Position numbers and translations under genes: made by a program. Shown here in pieces: positions 1-7,908 of a stretch of DNA of 64,000 nucleotides. The notes beneath the pieces are model-generated. The model saw nothing but the letters and a program-made list of their open reading frames with translations. It had not been told where the DNA came from and made no database searches. Each line of letters starts with the position of its first letter. Within the stretch, counting starts at the first letter, position 1. This DNA is from BJGO01 sp039810885 (GTDB lineage: Bacteria; Bacteroidota; Bacteroidia; Chitinophagales; UBA10324), in the NCBI GenBank assembly GCA_039810885.1, contig JBDHXV010000003.1, forward strand, positions 1 through 64,000, read 5' to 3'.

Positions 1-866
1 ACTTAAAGGAATCTGTTGAATGGGTTCCGTGTGATATACTTGATACAATAGGCTTAGATGAGGCCATGCAAAATATAAGTGTGGTGTATCATACAGCGGC
101 TATAGTCAGCTTTGAAGCGAGGCATCTGTCTCAGATGTATGATGTCAACGTTCGCGGCACGGCTAATGTAGTCAATGCAGCATTGGCTACAGGAGTAAAA
201 AAGTTGGTGCACGTAAGCTCTATTGCAGCTTTAGGAAGAATGGAAGGGAGCCAGGTAATTACAGAAAAAACAGTGTGGCAAGAAACAGATAATAATTCGA
301 AATATGCCATCACTAAATTTAAGGCAGAGCTTGAAGTCAGGCGCGGAATAGAAGAAGGGTTACCCTCCATCATCGTAAATCCATCAGTTATAATAGGTGA
401 AGGTAATTGGACCCAAGGCACAGGTCGTTTTTTTTCGATGGTACGTAATGGGTTTAGGTTTTATCCGATTGGAGTGAATGGTTTTGTTTCTGTGCATGAT
501 GTTGTAGAATGTATGATACGTTTTATGAACAGCCCCATTCAGAATGAAAGATTTATTTTAAATGGAGAGAATATTTCCTATCGCACATTTTTTACATTAA
601 TTACAAATACTTATCAGGTGCCTCAACCACAATATCGTCTCTCTCCAATACCTGTAAAGGGGTTAAGGTATCTATCTGATATGATACATCTGATCTTGAG
701 AACCTCACCTTTTCTTACTCGAGAAACGGCGAACACGGTCAATCATATCTATAAGTACAGCAATGAAAAAGCTTCAAACACTTTAAATTTTCAATTTGAA
801 AAAGCGGATGTTTTTGTAATACGTACAGCAAACAAGTTTATAGAATATCTACGAAGCCATTCGTAA
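1..866 (+). CDS. NAD-dependent epimerase/dehydratase (extended SDR), 5'-partial
   Basis: The reading frame is open from base 3 of the window, so the gene begins upstream and the first ATG at 66 is internal. What remains is the middle and end of an extended short-chain dehydrogenase/reductase of the dihydroflavonol-reductase type: VYHTAA, NVRGTANVVNAA, the VSSIAALG strand that carries the catalytic Ser, and a YAITKFKAE segment with the YxxxK catalytic pair. INPSVIIG-like sequence (IVNPSVIIGEG) follows. The N-terminal Rossmann GxxGxxG motif lies outside the window. The enzyme would reduce or epimerise a sugar- or polyketide-like substrate with NAD(P)H; the substrate cannot be told. The 3' end overlaps the convergent permease gene by 18 bases. 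Confidence 0.85.
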   Translation, partial: LKESVEWVPCDILDTIGLDEAMQNISVVYHTAAIVSFEARHLSQMYDVNVRGTANVVNAALATGVKKLVHVSSIAALGRMEGSQVITEKTVWQETDNNSKYAITKFKAELEVRRGIEEGLPSIIVNPSVIIGEGNWTQGTGRFFSMVRNGFRFYPIGVNGFVSVHDVVECMIRFMNSPIQNERFILNGENISYRTFFTLITNTYQVPQPQYRLSPIPVKGLRYLSDMIHLILRTSPFLTRETANTVNHIYKYSNEKASNTLNFQFEKADVFVIRTANKFIEYLRSHS

Positions 867-2090
867 GCTACCGATTTGTGCTTTTTTGCCCGGTAAGTAA
901 GAAGCAATAAAACCGATCCCCATCACGATAATAAAGGAAAGGATGAAGTCAGTAATGTGCATTTCTACAGGGTATGCATCAACTACAAAAGATCCACCTT
1001 GTAACGGAACTACACCAAATAAAATTTGAACAGTACAAAGTAGGTATGCCAAAACCGCTCCTGTTATAAATCCAATTAATGAGAGTAATACTCCTTGATA
1101 AATAAAGATACGCCTTATAAAGTGGCGTCGCATCCCCAATACATTTAGTACCGATATGTCCTTTTCTTTCTCAACCACTAAAATACTGACCGAGCCAATA
1201 ATGTTAAATGATGCAATGGCAATGATAAAGGCAAGAATGGCCAATACCGCCCATCGTTCAGATTGCATCACTTTATATAAAATTTCATTTTGTTGATAGC
1301 GGTTCACCACTTTAAATGAGTTGCCCAATTCTGCTTGTAATTGCTCTTGTACTGCATCAATTTTGGATTTGTCTTTTATCGAAAGTTCTATACTGTTAAC
1401 TTGACTGCCATATCCTGTCAAATCACGCATTACCTGAATAGGAATAAAAGCATACCGGCTATCAAAATCCTGTTGAATGGCAAAACTGCCCGAAGGCTTG
1501 AGCTGCCGAATAACAAAGGCATCCTCAGGATTAAGCACGCTTCGCTTTCCTTTTCTTGGAACATATACAGCAATAAAACCAAACGGGTCATCATAGTTTA
1601 CAGAGAGTGATTGTTCCAGCCCTGAACCCAAAAAAATAAATGGATTATCCTTATTATCATATAGATAATAACTGCCGTGGAATACATTCTTCGAAAGCGG
1701 AGCTATCTTGTCGTAATTATCTTCCACACCTTTGATACGTGCTACTGTTTGATTGCTCCCGTATTTTAATAAGACATTCTCTTCAATGACCTTACTATAG
1801 GCCTCAATGGCCTTATTTGCTCTGATATAATGAATCGTTTGTGAGTCCGGAGTAAAGGCTTTCCCTTCGGTTGTTTCAATAATCAGCTCGGGGTTAAATT
1901 GGTTGTAAAGAGAAATTACAAGGCTTTCAAACCCATTAAACACAGATAGCACAAGGATAATCGCCATGGTGCCCACAGCAATACCTCCAATAGAGATATA
2001 AGAGATTAGATTTATAGTATTGGTTGACTTAGGAGCACGAAAGTAACGGCGCGCAAACCACCACGGGATTATTACGGATGAAAGAGCCAC
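849..2090 (-). CDS. ABC transporter permease, LolC/LolE-like
   Basis: A 413-residue inner-membrane protein of the FtsX/MacB permease class, closest in form to lipoprotein-releasing LolC/LolE. One membrane segment lies near residues 25-55 (GGIAVGTMAIILVLSVFNGFE), followed by a large periplasmic domain (about 60-270) and three C-terminal membrane segments. Proteins of this type work with a LolD-like ATPase to extract lipoproteins from the inner membrane; no ATPase gene is in the window. The start is GTG, two bases after the rbfA stop, so the two are probably co-transcribed. Which lipoproteins it handles, and whether it forms a homodimer, is not visible. Confidence 0.85.
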   Translation of the reverse strand: MALSSVIIPWWFARRYFRAPKSTNTINLISYISIGGIAVGTMAIILVLSVFNGFESLVISLYNQFNPELIIETTEGKAFTPDSQTIHYIRANKAIEAYSKVIEENVLLKYGSNQTVARIKGVEDNYDKIAPLSKNVFHGSYYLYDNKDNPFIFLGSGLEQSLSVNYDDPFGFIAVYVPRKGKRSVLNPEDAFVIRQLKPSGSFAIQQDFDSRYAFIPIQVMRDLTGYGSQVNSIELSIKDKSKIDAVQEQLQAELGNSFKVVNRYQQNEILYKVMQSERWAVLAILAFIIAIASFNIIGSVSILVVEKEKDISVLNVLGMRRHFIRRIFIYQGVLLSLIGFITGAVLAYLLCTVQILFGVVPLQGGSFVVDAYPVEMHITDFILSFIIVMGIGFIASYLPGKKAQIGSLRMAS

Positions 2091-2092
2091 AC

Positions 2093-2443
2093 TTACTTTT
2101 TGATTTGTCGCAAGAGTTCCTCAATCTTGAATGCCTGCTCTTGAGATTCATCTTTGTAAAATTCCAACTCGGGGATGCGGCGTACTTGATTCTTAATTTT
2201 GTTCCCCAGTTGAAATCTAATCTCACTTAAACTGATATGCATCTGATTCAACGCTTTTTGTGGGTCGGGAATATTATAAAAACTCAACGAAACACGTGCA
2301 ATCAAAAGATCAGGCGTAACAGATACTCCGGTAATGCTTACCATGCCGTCGTCTAAAATGTTTAAGCCAAGCTTTTGAAATATTTCATTTAAGGCTTCCA
2401 GTATAACACTGGCTATTTTTTTTTGTCGAATATTTTCTTGCAT
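2093..2443 (-). CDS. rbfA: 30S ribosome-binding factor A
   Basis: A 116-residue protein of the usual RbfA size. The N-terminus (RQKKIASVILEALNEIF) and the central VSVTPDLLIARVSLSFY strand fit the single KH-like domain of RbfA, and the end retains the GNKIKNQVRRIPELEFYKDES block, the most conserved part of the family. RbfA binds the pre-30S subunit near the 5' end of 16S rRNA during late maturation and cold adaptation. The gene is followed after two bases by the LolC/E-like permease. Confidence 0.92.
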   Translation of the reverse strand: MQENIRQKKIASVILEALNEIFQKLGLNILDDGMVSITGVSVTPDLLIARVSLSFYNIPDPQKALNQMHISLSEIRFQLGNKIKNQVRRIPELEFYKDESQEQAFKIEELLRQIKK

Positions 2444-2525
2444 ACACTAAATCCGTTTTTGTAAAAATAAATAAATGCACAACACACTAAGGGGTAAAAC
2501 GGCACAATCGTGCCACAAGAGCTTT

Positions 2526-3665
2526 CTAAGCTTTTTCTTTGCTGATTACATTCCGAACTATATCGGCTACTAAAGAGGCTTCTTCGACAGTGTTAAATCG
2601 CCCAAAACTGAATCGCAGCGTGCTGATAGCCTCTGTATCGCTTAACCCCATGGCCTTTAATACATGAGAAGGTTCGTAGTTCTCACTTGAACATGCAGAG
2701 CCGGTTGAAACTGCAATTTTATCTTGAATTTCGAGAAGTAACTCTCTTGATGTATAATGTTGAAAGGTGATGCTACTGACATTCACAGCACGTGGAACTT
2801 GAAACGCATTGATCTTTATCAAGCCGGTCTTTAATATTTCCGACTCAAAATGATCACGCATAACTTTCAAATGATTCAGATCGTCAGAATCTATTAGTGT
2901 TATTGCTGTTGCCATACCAACAATACCCGGAACATTTAGAGTTCCTGCGCGGATACCTCTTTCTTGTCCGCCGCCTGTTATTTGAGGGGCTAGCATAACG
3001 CGGGGGTTCTTCCTTTTTACATATAGCAACCCAACCCCCTTTGGCCCATATATTTTATGTGCTGAGAAAGAAATGAGATCGGCATGGTTTGAAATGGAAT
3101 TTAACATTGTCTTTCCAGGAGCCTGAGTTGCATCGCATAAAAAAAATGCTTTATGTTGATGCACTATTTTCCCAATATCTTCAATAGTTTGTCGCACTCC
3201 GGTTTCATTATTTACCATCATAACACATACTAATAAAGTGTCTTTACGAATGCGTTTCTCAAGTTCCGACAGTATTATGATTCCATTTTGATCTATCGGA
3301 AGGTACTCTATTTCGGCACCACGCTTTTCTAAAGCTAAGGCAGTCTCTAATACGGCCTTGTGTTCTGTAGGAGAAACTAGGATGTGTTTCCCTCGAGATT
3401 CATATACCTCAAACACACCACGCATGGCAAGGTTAATGGCCTCAGTTGCTCCTGATGTAAAATAGAGTTCTTCAGCATTAACATTTAAAAAATTGGCTAT
3501 CCGTTTGCGATTATGCTCCACAACTTGATATGCGGCACGCCCCAAAGGATAAATACGCGCAGAAGCATTTCCGTACTGGGTGGAAAAGAACGGAATCATG
3601 GCATTCAGCACTCGCGGGTCAACAGCCGTAGTTGCATTATTATCGCAGTATATAAAATCGCTCAT
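2526..3665 (-). CDS. Cysteine desulfurase, IscS/NifS class
   Basis: A 379-residue PLP enzyme that takes sulfur from L-cysteine for Fe-S cluster, tRNA thiolation or cofactor assembly. It shows the N-terminal YCDNNATT, the EHKAVLE histidine region near residue 102, the PLP-lysine motif SAHKIYGPKG (Lys204) and the persulfide loop TGSACSS (Cys325). The loop is of the longer class I (IscS/NifS) type rather than SufS. The usual NPSSxH of the N-terminal region reads NASARIYPLGR here. No iscU, iscA or suf genes are nearby, so the acceptor is unknown. The start is 64 bases from a divergent gene, with a TAnnTTTG element upstream. Confidence 0.93.
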   Translation of the reverse strand: MSDFIYCDNNATTAVDPRVLNAMIPFFSTQYGNASARIYPLGRAAYQVVEHNRKRIANFLNVNAEELYFTSGATEAINLAMRGVFEVYESRGKHILVSPTEHKAVLETALALEKRGAEIEYLPIDQNGIIILSELEKRIRKDTLLVCVMMVNNETGVRQTIEDIGKIVHQHKAFFLCDATQAPGKTMLNSISNHADLISFSAHKIYGPKGVGLLYVKRKNPRVMLAPQITGGGQERGIRAGTLNVPGIVGMATAITLIDSDDLNHLKVMRDHFESEILKTGLIKINAFQVPRAVNVSSITFQHYTSRELLLEIQDKIAVSTGSACSSENYEPSHVLKAMGLSDTEAISTLRFSFGRFNTVEEASLVADIVRNVISKEKA

Positions 3666-3672
3666 GAAGTCT

Positions 3673-3680
3673 CAAATTTA
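3673..3680 (-). promoter_or_regulatory. Candidate -7 element for the cysteine desulfurase gene
   Basis: Read on the minus strand this is TAAATTTG, an exact match to the Bacteroidota -7 consensus TAnnTTTG, just upstream of the desulfurase start. No good -33 TTG stands at the expected distance, so this is weaker than the divergent promoter beside it. Confidence 0.35.
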
Positions 3681-3686
3681 ATCCTA

Positions 3687-3715
3687 TTGAGGTGTAGTAT
3701 CTTTATTTAGGTTTG
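3687..3715 (+). promoter_or_regulatory. Promoter of the epimerase-HAD operon
   Basis: TTG at 3687-3689 is followed by an 18-base spacer and TAGGTTTG at 3708-3715, matching the primary sigma-factor consensus of Bacteroidota (TTG at -33, TAnnTTTG at -7). The ATG at 3730 would lie about 8 bases from the expected transcript start, giving a very short leader. Confidence 0.55.
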
Positions 3716-3729
3716 TAAAAAATCAAATA

Positions 3730-4131
3730 ATGATTCGTATAGAGCATTTAGGAATAGCCGTAAAAAATATCAAAGCGGCCGAAGAGATTTATGAGAAGTT
3801 ATTAGGAGTATCTCCATACAAGCGAGAGTATGTAGAGAGTGAGTATGTAACAACCTCTTTTTTTAAAACCGGAGAAAGCAAAATAGAACTATTAGAAGCA
3901 TCGCATGACCAAAGTGCAATTGCGAAATTTATTGAACGAAAAGGCGAAGGAATTCATCACGTTGCATTTGAGGTAGAAGATATTCGTGCAGAAATGAAGC
4001 GCCTTAGAGAAGCAGGCTTTACACTCTTGAATGAAGAACCTAAGCGAGGTGCAGATAATAAATGGATTTGTTTTGTTCATCCCAAATCATCAAATGGGGT
4101 TTTGATAGAATTATGTCAGGAAATTCATTAA
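3730..4131 (+). CDS. mce: Methylmalonyl-CoA epimerase
   Basis: A 133-residue vicinal-oxygen-chelate protein that interconverts the R and S forms of methylmalonyl-CoA. It begins IEHLGIAVKNIKAAE with the first metal histidine, has the central IHHVAFEVEDI block with another metal His, and ends with the NGVLIELCQ strand carrying the metal-binding Glu. Length and motif order are those of the epimerase family. It serves the propionate/succinate pathway, and a mutase catalytic chain is encoded about 42 kb away at 45403. The HAD gene downstream overlaps it by 19 bases. Confidence 0.92.
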   Translation: MIRIEHLGIAVKNIKAAEEIYEKLLGVSPYKREYVESEYVTTSFFKTGESKIELLEASHDQSAIAKFIERKGEGIHHVAFEVEDIRAEMKRLREAGFTLLNEEPKRGADNKWICFVHPKSSNGVLIELCQEIH

Positions 4132-4835
4132 GAAAAATCCATCGTTCCTATAAGCATATCTTTTTCGATTTAGATCATACTTTATGGGATTTTGAGAAAA
4201 ACTCCTATTTAACGATTGAAGAATTGTACGATAATTTCAAATTGCAACAGCAAACTGGATTAGATGTCGCATCATTTTATAAAATATATGCCGAACACAA
4301 TAATTATTATTGGGAACGGTTTCGGCGCAATGAGATTTCTCGCGATACATTACGATATATAAGGTTTGAAAAAACCATTGCAGAACTTGGAATATATCAG
4401 GAGCATTTGCCTCAAGCTATGTCAGAGTTTTATCTTACACGGCTGCCTTTGAAAGAGCATTTGTTTAAAGATACGAAAGAGGTACTGCATTACCTGTCTG
4501 CAAAATATCAGATGCACATCATAACCAATGGGTTTGATGAGGTCCAACACAAAAAGTTACAAGTCAGCGGAATCGAGCCCTTTTTTAAGCATGTTATCTC
4601 ATCAGAGATTGCCGGATACTCAAAGCCGCACTCTATGATATTCAAATATGCACTTGAATTATCCGGTGCAGGAATCTTAAATAGTATCGTAGTTGGAGAT
4701 AGTATAGAGGCTGATATTATAGGTGCACAGAACGTTGGGTTGGATCACATCCTATTTAATCCTCTAAAAGTGCACATAACGCATCCTGTAATGTATGAAA
4801 TAACAGAGTTGCGAGAGTTATTTGATTTATTATAA
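4113..4835 (+). CDS. HAD-superfamily hydrolase, YjjG-like noncanonical pyrimidine nucleotidase
   Basis: The start is taken as ATG 4113, which overlaps the epimerase stop by 19 bases; a longer frame from 4062 would run much further into that gene. The 240-residue product has all four HAD motifs: FFDLDHTLWDF (nucleophile DxD), ITNGF (motif II), the Lys of YSKPH (motif III) and VVGDSIEADIIGA (motif IV). The helical cap between motifs I and II fits the YjjG/YfnB group, which dephosphorylates noncanonical pyrimidine nucleotides. The overlap suggests translational coupling. The exact substrate is an inference from family membership. Confidence 0.85.
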   Translation: MSGNSLRKIHRSYKHIFFDLDHTLWDFEKNSYLTIEELYDNFKLQQQTGLDVASFYKIYAEHNNYYWERFRRNEISRDTLRYIRFEKTIAELGIYQEHLPQAMSEFYLTRLPLKEHLFKDTKEVLHYLSAKYQMHIITNGFDEVQHKKLQVSGIEPFFKHVISSEIAGYSKPHSMIFKYALELSGAGILNSIVVGDSIEADIIGAQNVGLDHILFNPLKVHITHPVMYEITELRELFDLL

Positions 4836-4843
4836 ATAAAAAA

Positions 4844-4869
4844 GCCGATGTTTTAAATCGGCCTTTTTT
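4844..4869. terminator. Bidirectional rho-independent terminator
   Basis: GCCGAT at 4844-4849 pairs with ATCGGC at 4857-4862 around a 7-base loop. An A-run precedes it and a T-run follows it, so it can end both the epimerase-HAD transcript and the convergent transcript from 5256. Confidence 0.8.
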
Positions 4870-4884
4870 ATTTATACAATGCTA

Positions 4885-5256
4885 TTATTCTTTATGACCG
4901 CTACAACAGTTCTTATTTGAATTTGTTGTGTTGCAACTTGTACTGTTTTTTTCCATTTTGCAATCTTTATTCTTCTTTTTGTCGTGTTTGTGGTCGCAAG
5001 TTTTTGGATCGCAATCTTTCTTACCCCCATCGTTACTAGTCATTGTAGTACTGCCATTACATGAAGTTTTATTTTGAGAATTACAGCAAGACTTAGGCGA
5101 CTCGGAGTTGCTTACCATGTTATGCCCGGAACAAGTTTTTGGTGCAGTACTCTCAATTTTAACTTCGTCCTTAGATGTAGTAGTTGATGTTTGAGCAAAT
5201 GATGCTGTAGCGCCCATAAAAGCAAAGCAAGAAACAGCAAGAAGGAATTTTTTCAT
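4885..5256 (-). CDS. Secreted Cys/His/Lys-rich protein, possible metal binder
   Basis: A 123-residue protein I do not recognise as a named family. A signal peptide is clear: MKK, a hydrophobic core and cleavage after SFA near residue 21. The mature part of about 100 residues holds ten cysteines: Cys42, the pair 57-58, 66, 82, 87, 99, 108 and the pair 117-118. CSGH occurs twice, and a CDPKTCDHKHDKK stretch adds histidines and acids. The rest is low-complexity Ser, Thr, Asn and Lys. This composition fits a periplasmic or surface metal-binding protein, but also a disordered low-complexity protein. It faces the bidirectional terminator and stands as its own unit beside the HAHSH membrane protein. 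Confidence 0.75.
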   Translation of the reverse strand: MKKFLLAVSCFAFMGATASFAQTSTTTSKDEVKIESTAPKTCSGHNMVSNSESPKSCCNSQNKTSCNGSTTMTSNDGGKKDCDPKTCDHKHDKKKNKDCKMEKNSTSCNTTNSNKNCCSGHKE

Positions 5257-5343
5257 GATGTATGATTTAATTTAACAAAGATAACTTAATAAACGAACAT
5301 CGCCTCATACTATTGTATAGAACTAAATAGGAAATAATTTAAA

Positions 5344-6567
5344 CTATATCGTCACTTGTTTTCTTAATTGAGTTGTTAAAACAAATGCCACCCCTAAGAA
5401 TAACAATATAGCAATGCCAAATAGAATTTCGTTAATATAAGCTATAGGGAAATAGCTGAATGACGCTAAGCCCTGTACACCCAAAGCAAGTTCATTTAAA
5501 AAAATGCCGACAAGAAAAACGGAAATAGCTGTCTTTGCCTGCTTATGTGTTTGAATGATGTGTGTTGTATATAAATAACCTAAAAGGAAAACGGAGATCA
5601 CACCTAACAAAATAAGATGAAGGTAAGCAATGATAATCGGGCGAAAACCATAAGCCAGCGTACTCAATTTAGGAATAGTAGAGCCTAATTGTAATAACAA
5701 CTTAATGGTAAAGGCTATACTTGCATAAAAGAACATAAACTTGGCAAAAGAAGATAGTTTCGTACCAGCTTTTAAGGCCAGCCACACATCTCTCGCAAAT
5801 AAATACCATCCGATAACTTGAGCGAAAGAAGCTAACACAACAAGTATATAAAGCCACATAGGAAGGTTGGCCCACAAAGTAGATAGGAAAAACGTAATGA
5901 TGCAAGAAGAGACAAATAGCGTATAAATTAACTTTCGGTATTTGTATGCCGGGGCAAATTCAGGCAATTGATTTATAGCTAACCCGAAACAGGAGAAGGT
6001 AAAAAAACCATTGTATTGAAAGTGTAAGTAAAAATAAATTGAAGCTAAGTACCAATACTCATTATAGTGCTTACCCGACATCATAAATGCCAGCCCGAAT
6101 GTTCCTGCAAAAGACAAGACGTTAAATATAAGAGCCGATTTGAACCAGATGATGCTTGGGAGACGAGACTCAATCCTATTAAAATCATCAAAAAGATAAT
6201 AGGCCCAAAAACAATTCAGAAACACGATTAGTGTGGTAAATACGATAGAAATAGGACTGTAGCCACTGAAAAAGAATGTTATTAGCATCCCGTAAGAGCA
6301 AATGAGCGTACTAACAAGAAGCCATTTGTATTGCTTTAAATTATTTTGTGTTGTATTCTTTAGCACAAAGCGGATCATCAACACGTAAATCGTGTGAGAG
6401 ACCCAGCCCATAAACGCAAAGTGAGAGTGTGCATGTAAAATATTTTTCTGTGTAAGATATGGGAAATCAAATCCGATTTTATAACGCATTAACACGCCAA
6501 GGCATGTAACTAACAACAGGTTTATAAGTGAAAATTTTATCCAATAATTGGGGTTAAACTTCATCAT
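5344..6567 (-). CDS. Polytopic membrane protein with HAHSH motif, possibly heme-copper-oxidase-like
   Basis: A 407-residue protein with about twelve predicted membrane helices and almost no soluble loops. Conserved-looking histidines sit in helix positions: HAHSHFAFMGW (His45, His47, His49), YLHFQYNGFF in the middle, and AYLHLILLGVIS near the C-terminal third. The spread of His residues recalls heme-ligating helices of cytochrome oxidase or nitric oxide reductase subunit I, but the canonical HxxxY and HH copper motifs are not visible, so the heme role is inference. The start has two consecutive ATG codons, overlapped by a 15-codon upstream frame. No electron-transfer partner genes are adjacent. 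Confidence 0.7.
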   Translation of the reverse strand: MMKFNPNYWIKFSLINLLLVTCLGVLMRYKIGFDFPYLTQKNILHAHSHFAFMGWVSHTIYVLMIRFVLKNTTQNNLKQYKWLLVSTLICSYGMLITFFFSGYSPISIVFTTLIVFLNCFWAYYLFDDFNRIESRLPSIIWFKSALIFNVLSFAGTFGLAFMMSGKHYNEYWYLASIYFYLHFQYNGFFTFSCFGLAINQLPEFAPAYKYRKLIYTLFVSSCIITFFLSTLWANLPMWLYILVVLASFAQVIGWYLFARDVWLALKAGTKLSSFAKFMFFYASIAFTIKLLLQLGSTIPKLSTLAYGFRPIIIAYLHLILLGVISVFLLGYLYTTHIIQTHKQAKTAISVFLVGIFLNELALGVQGLASFSYFPIAYINEILFGIAILLFLGVAFVLTTQLRKQVTI

Positions 6568-7005
6568 ACGGCTTAAGATTCTGAGTTTGGGTTTGATTCA
6601 TTGATACGTTTCATATAAAAACAAGTCCTTTGATGAAAAAGCTTGCCAATACAAGGCATATATTTCTATGATAATTATCTATATTAAAATATTCTTTAAT
6701 CACAAATTCAACTATTGAACTCTTGTCGCTAAAATTAACATGGTACTCTGAACTTTTATGTTTCGGTATTCACAAAAAGGCAAAATGTTGTATTTATAGT
6801 TGTAGGATGCTTGCACACAAGGTTTAGCAGTTGGAGCAAAGAATAAAATTGGCTCATTTCCGGTGTTGTGCGATATCACTTTATTGGAAGAACTATTGAT
6901 TGCTTCATTAAAATATTCCTATACCGCACCTCAATGAAATTTAAGTCTTAATGTATGGCTAATCCAATCAGGAGTTATATTTAAGTGCTGCTTCCTAAAA
7001 CAACT
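6568..7005. other. Noncoding stretch upstream of the HAHSH membrane gene
   Basis: About 440 AT-rich bases between the membrane protein start and the tRNA-Phe terminator. I see no long frame, tRNA or repeat here. The only item is a 15-codon frame at 6554-6601 (minus) that overlaps the start of the membrane protein. The stretch may carry that gene's promoter, but no exact TAnnTTTG with a spaced TTG was found. Confidence 0.4.
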
Positions 7006-7034
7006 AACCCTCAAATCATAAATACTTGAGGGTT
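7006..7034 (-). terminator. Terminator of tRNA-Phe
   Basis: A perfect 9-base-pair stem, AACCCTCAA (7006-7014) with TTGAGGGTT (7026-7034), and an 11-base loop begins a few bases past the 3' end of the tRNA. The following T-run on the minus strand is short, so it may act as a processing or weak termination hairpin. Confidence 0.6.
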
Positions 7035-7039
7035 ATTCG

Positions 7040-7112
7040 TGGTGTGGGGCGGGATCGAACCGCCGACACAAGGATTTTCAGTCCTTTGCTCTACCAACTG
7101 AGCTACCGCACC
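7040..7112 (-). tRNA. tRNA-Phe (GAA)
   Basis: On the minus strand the cloverleaf is complete: D-arm GCTCAGTTGGTAGAGC, anticodon stem AAGGA/TCCTT with loop CTGAAAA (anticodon GAA), T-arm GGCGG TTCGATC CCGCC, discriminator A, and no encoded CCA. The acceptor stem GGTGCGG/CCACACC has one C-A mismatch at pair 5:68. The gene stands alone between the rnc gene and a hairpin. Confidence 0.93.
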
Positions 7113-7133
7113 AGCCTTAAATTTGACGGGTTG

Positions 7134-7141
7134 CAAAAATA
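7134..7141 (-). promoter_or_regulatory. Candidate -7 element of tRNA-Phe
   Basis: The minus strand reads TATTTTTG, matching TAnnTTTG, 21 bases before the tRNA 5' end. No clear -33 TTG is present, so the call is tentative. Confidence 0.4.
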
Positions 7142-7170
7142 GCCGAATAGTTGAAATTGTAAAATGGAAG

Positions 7171-7896
7171 TTACATTTCTTTTATACCAAGCTTAGCATA
7201 AGCTTGTTGAGCCGCATTTTTCTCTGCATTCTTTTTATTGGTGTCTTCGCCAATTCCCATCTCTTCGCCATTTACATAGACTGCAATTTTAAAACGGGTA
7301 TGTCTATTTGATTTTATTTCGCTAAGCAGTTTGTATTCTAATCGCTGACCGGAACGTTGAGCAAATTCCAATAATTTGCTCTTGTAGTTAAAATGGTTGA
7401 CTTCTACTTCTTGTATGTCAAGGTGAGGTAAAACAATTTTTTTGATAATAAAACGCCGGGCTAATTCATAGCCTCCATCGAGATATACTGCCCCGATTAG
7501 CGCCTCCAGCGCATTGCCCCCGATTGATTTTTTACTTAAAAACGTATCACTTTTGTTGTATAGCACCAACTTGTCTATTCCCAACCGGTGGGCTAGGTCG
7601 TTCAGTTGATTACGGCTTACCATTTTTGAACGGATATCGGTCAGGTAGCCTTCATCCCGATAAGGAAATTTCTGAAACAAATAATCTGCAATGATTGAAC
7701 TCAAGATGGCATCACCTAAGAATTCCAGCCGCTCGTTACACTGATGCTGTTCATCGGCAAGACTACTGTGAATAAAGGCTAATTTATATACATGGATATT
7801 GCCTGGTGTTATTCCTGTAATCTCGGTAATGTTTTTAATGAAACGACGATCCTTTGGTGTGAGGAGGAGTTGCAGAGGCTTTTTTAAAAAGCGCAC
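7171..7896 (-). CDS. rnc: Ribonuclease III
   Basis: A 241-residue double-strand-specific RNase that matures rRNA precursors and processes structured mRNA. The N-terminal catalytic domain carries the signature ERLEFLGDAILSSIIADYLF with the metal-binding Glu and Asp, and a second acidic cluster at ALIGAVYLDGG. A double-stranded RNA-binding domain follows from about residue 165 (NYKSKLLEFAQRSGQ) and ends KNAEKNAAQQAYAKL. The start is GTG at 7896, 12 bases after the fabF stop, so it is the last gene of an acpP-fabF-rnc operon, an order common in bacteria. Confidence 0.95.
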   Translation of the reverse strand: MRFLKKPLQLLLTPKDRRFIKNITEITGITPGNIHVYKLAFIHSSLADEQHQCNERLEFLGDAILSSIIADYLFQKFPYRDEGYLTDIRSKMVSRNQLNDLAHRLGIDKLVLYNKSDTFLSKKSIGGNALEALIGAVYLDGGYELARRFIIKKIVLPHLDIQEVEVNHFNYKSKLLEFAQRSGQRLEYKLLSEIKSNRHTRFKIAVYVNGEEMGIGEDTNKKNAEKNAAQQAYAKLGIKEM

Positions 7897-7908
7897 AATA
7901 ATGAGTAC

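Noticed and set aside
6720..6960. Possible decayed coding remnant upstream of tRNA-Phe
   Set aside because: All frames contain frequent stops and no motif could be read; left as noncoding.
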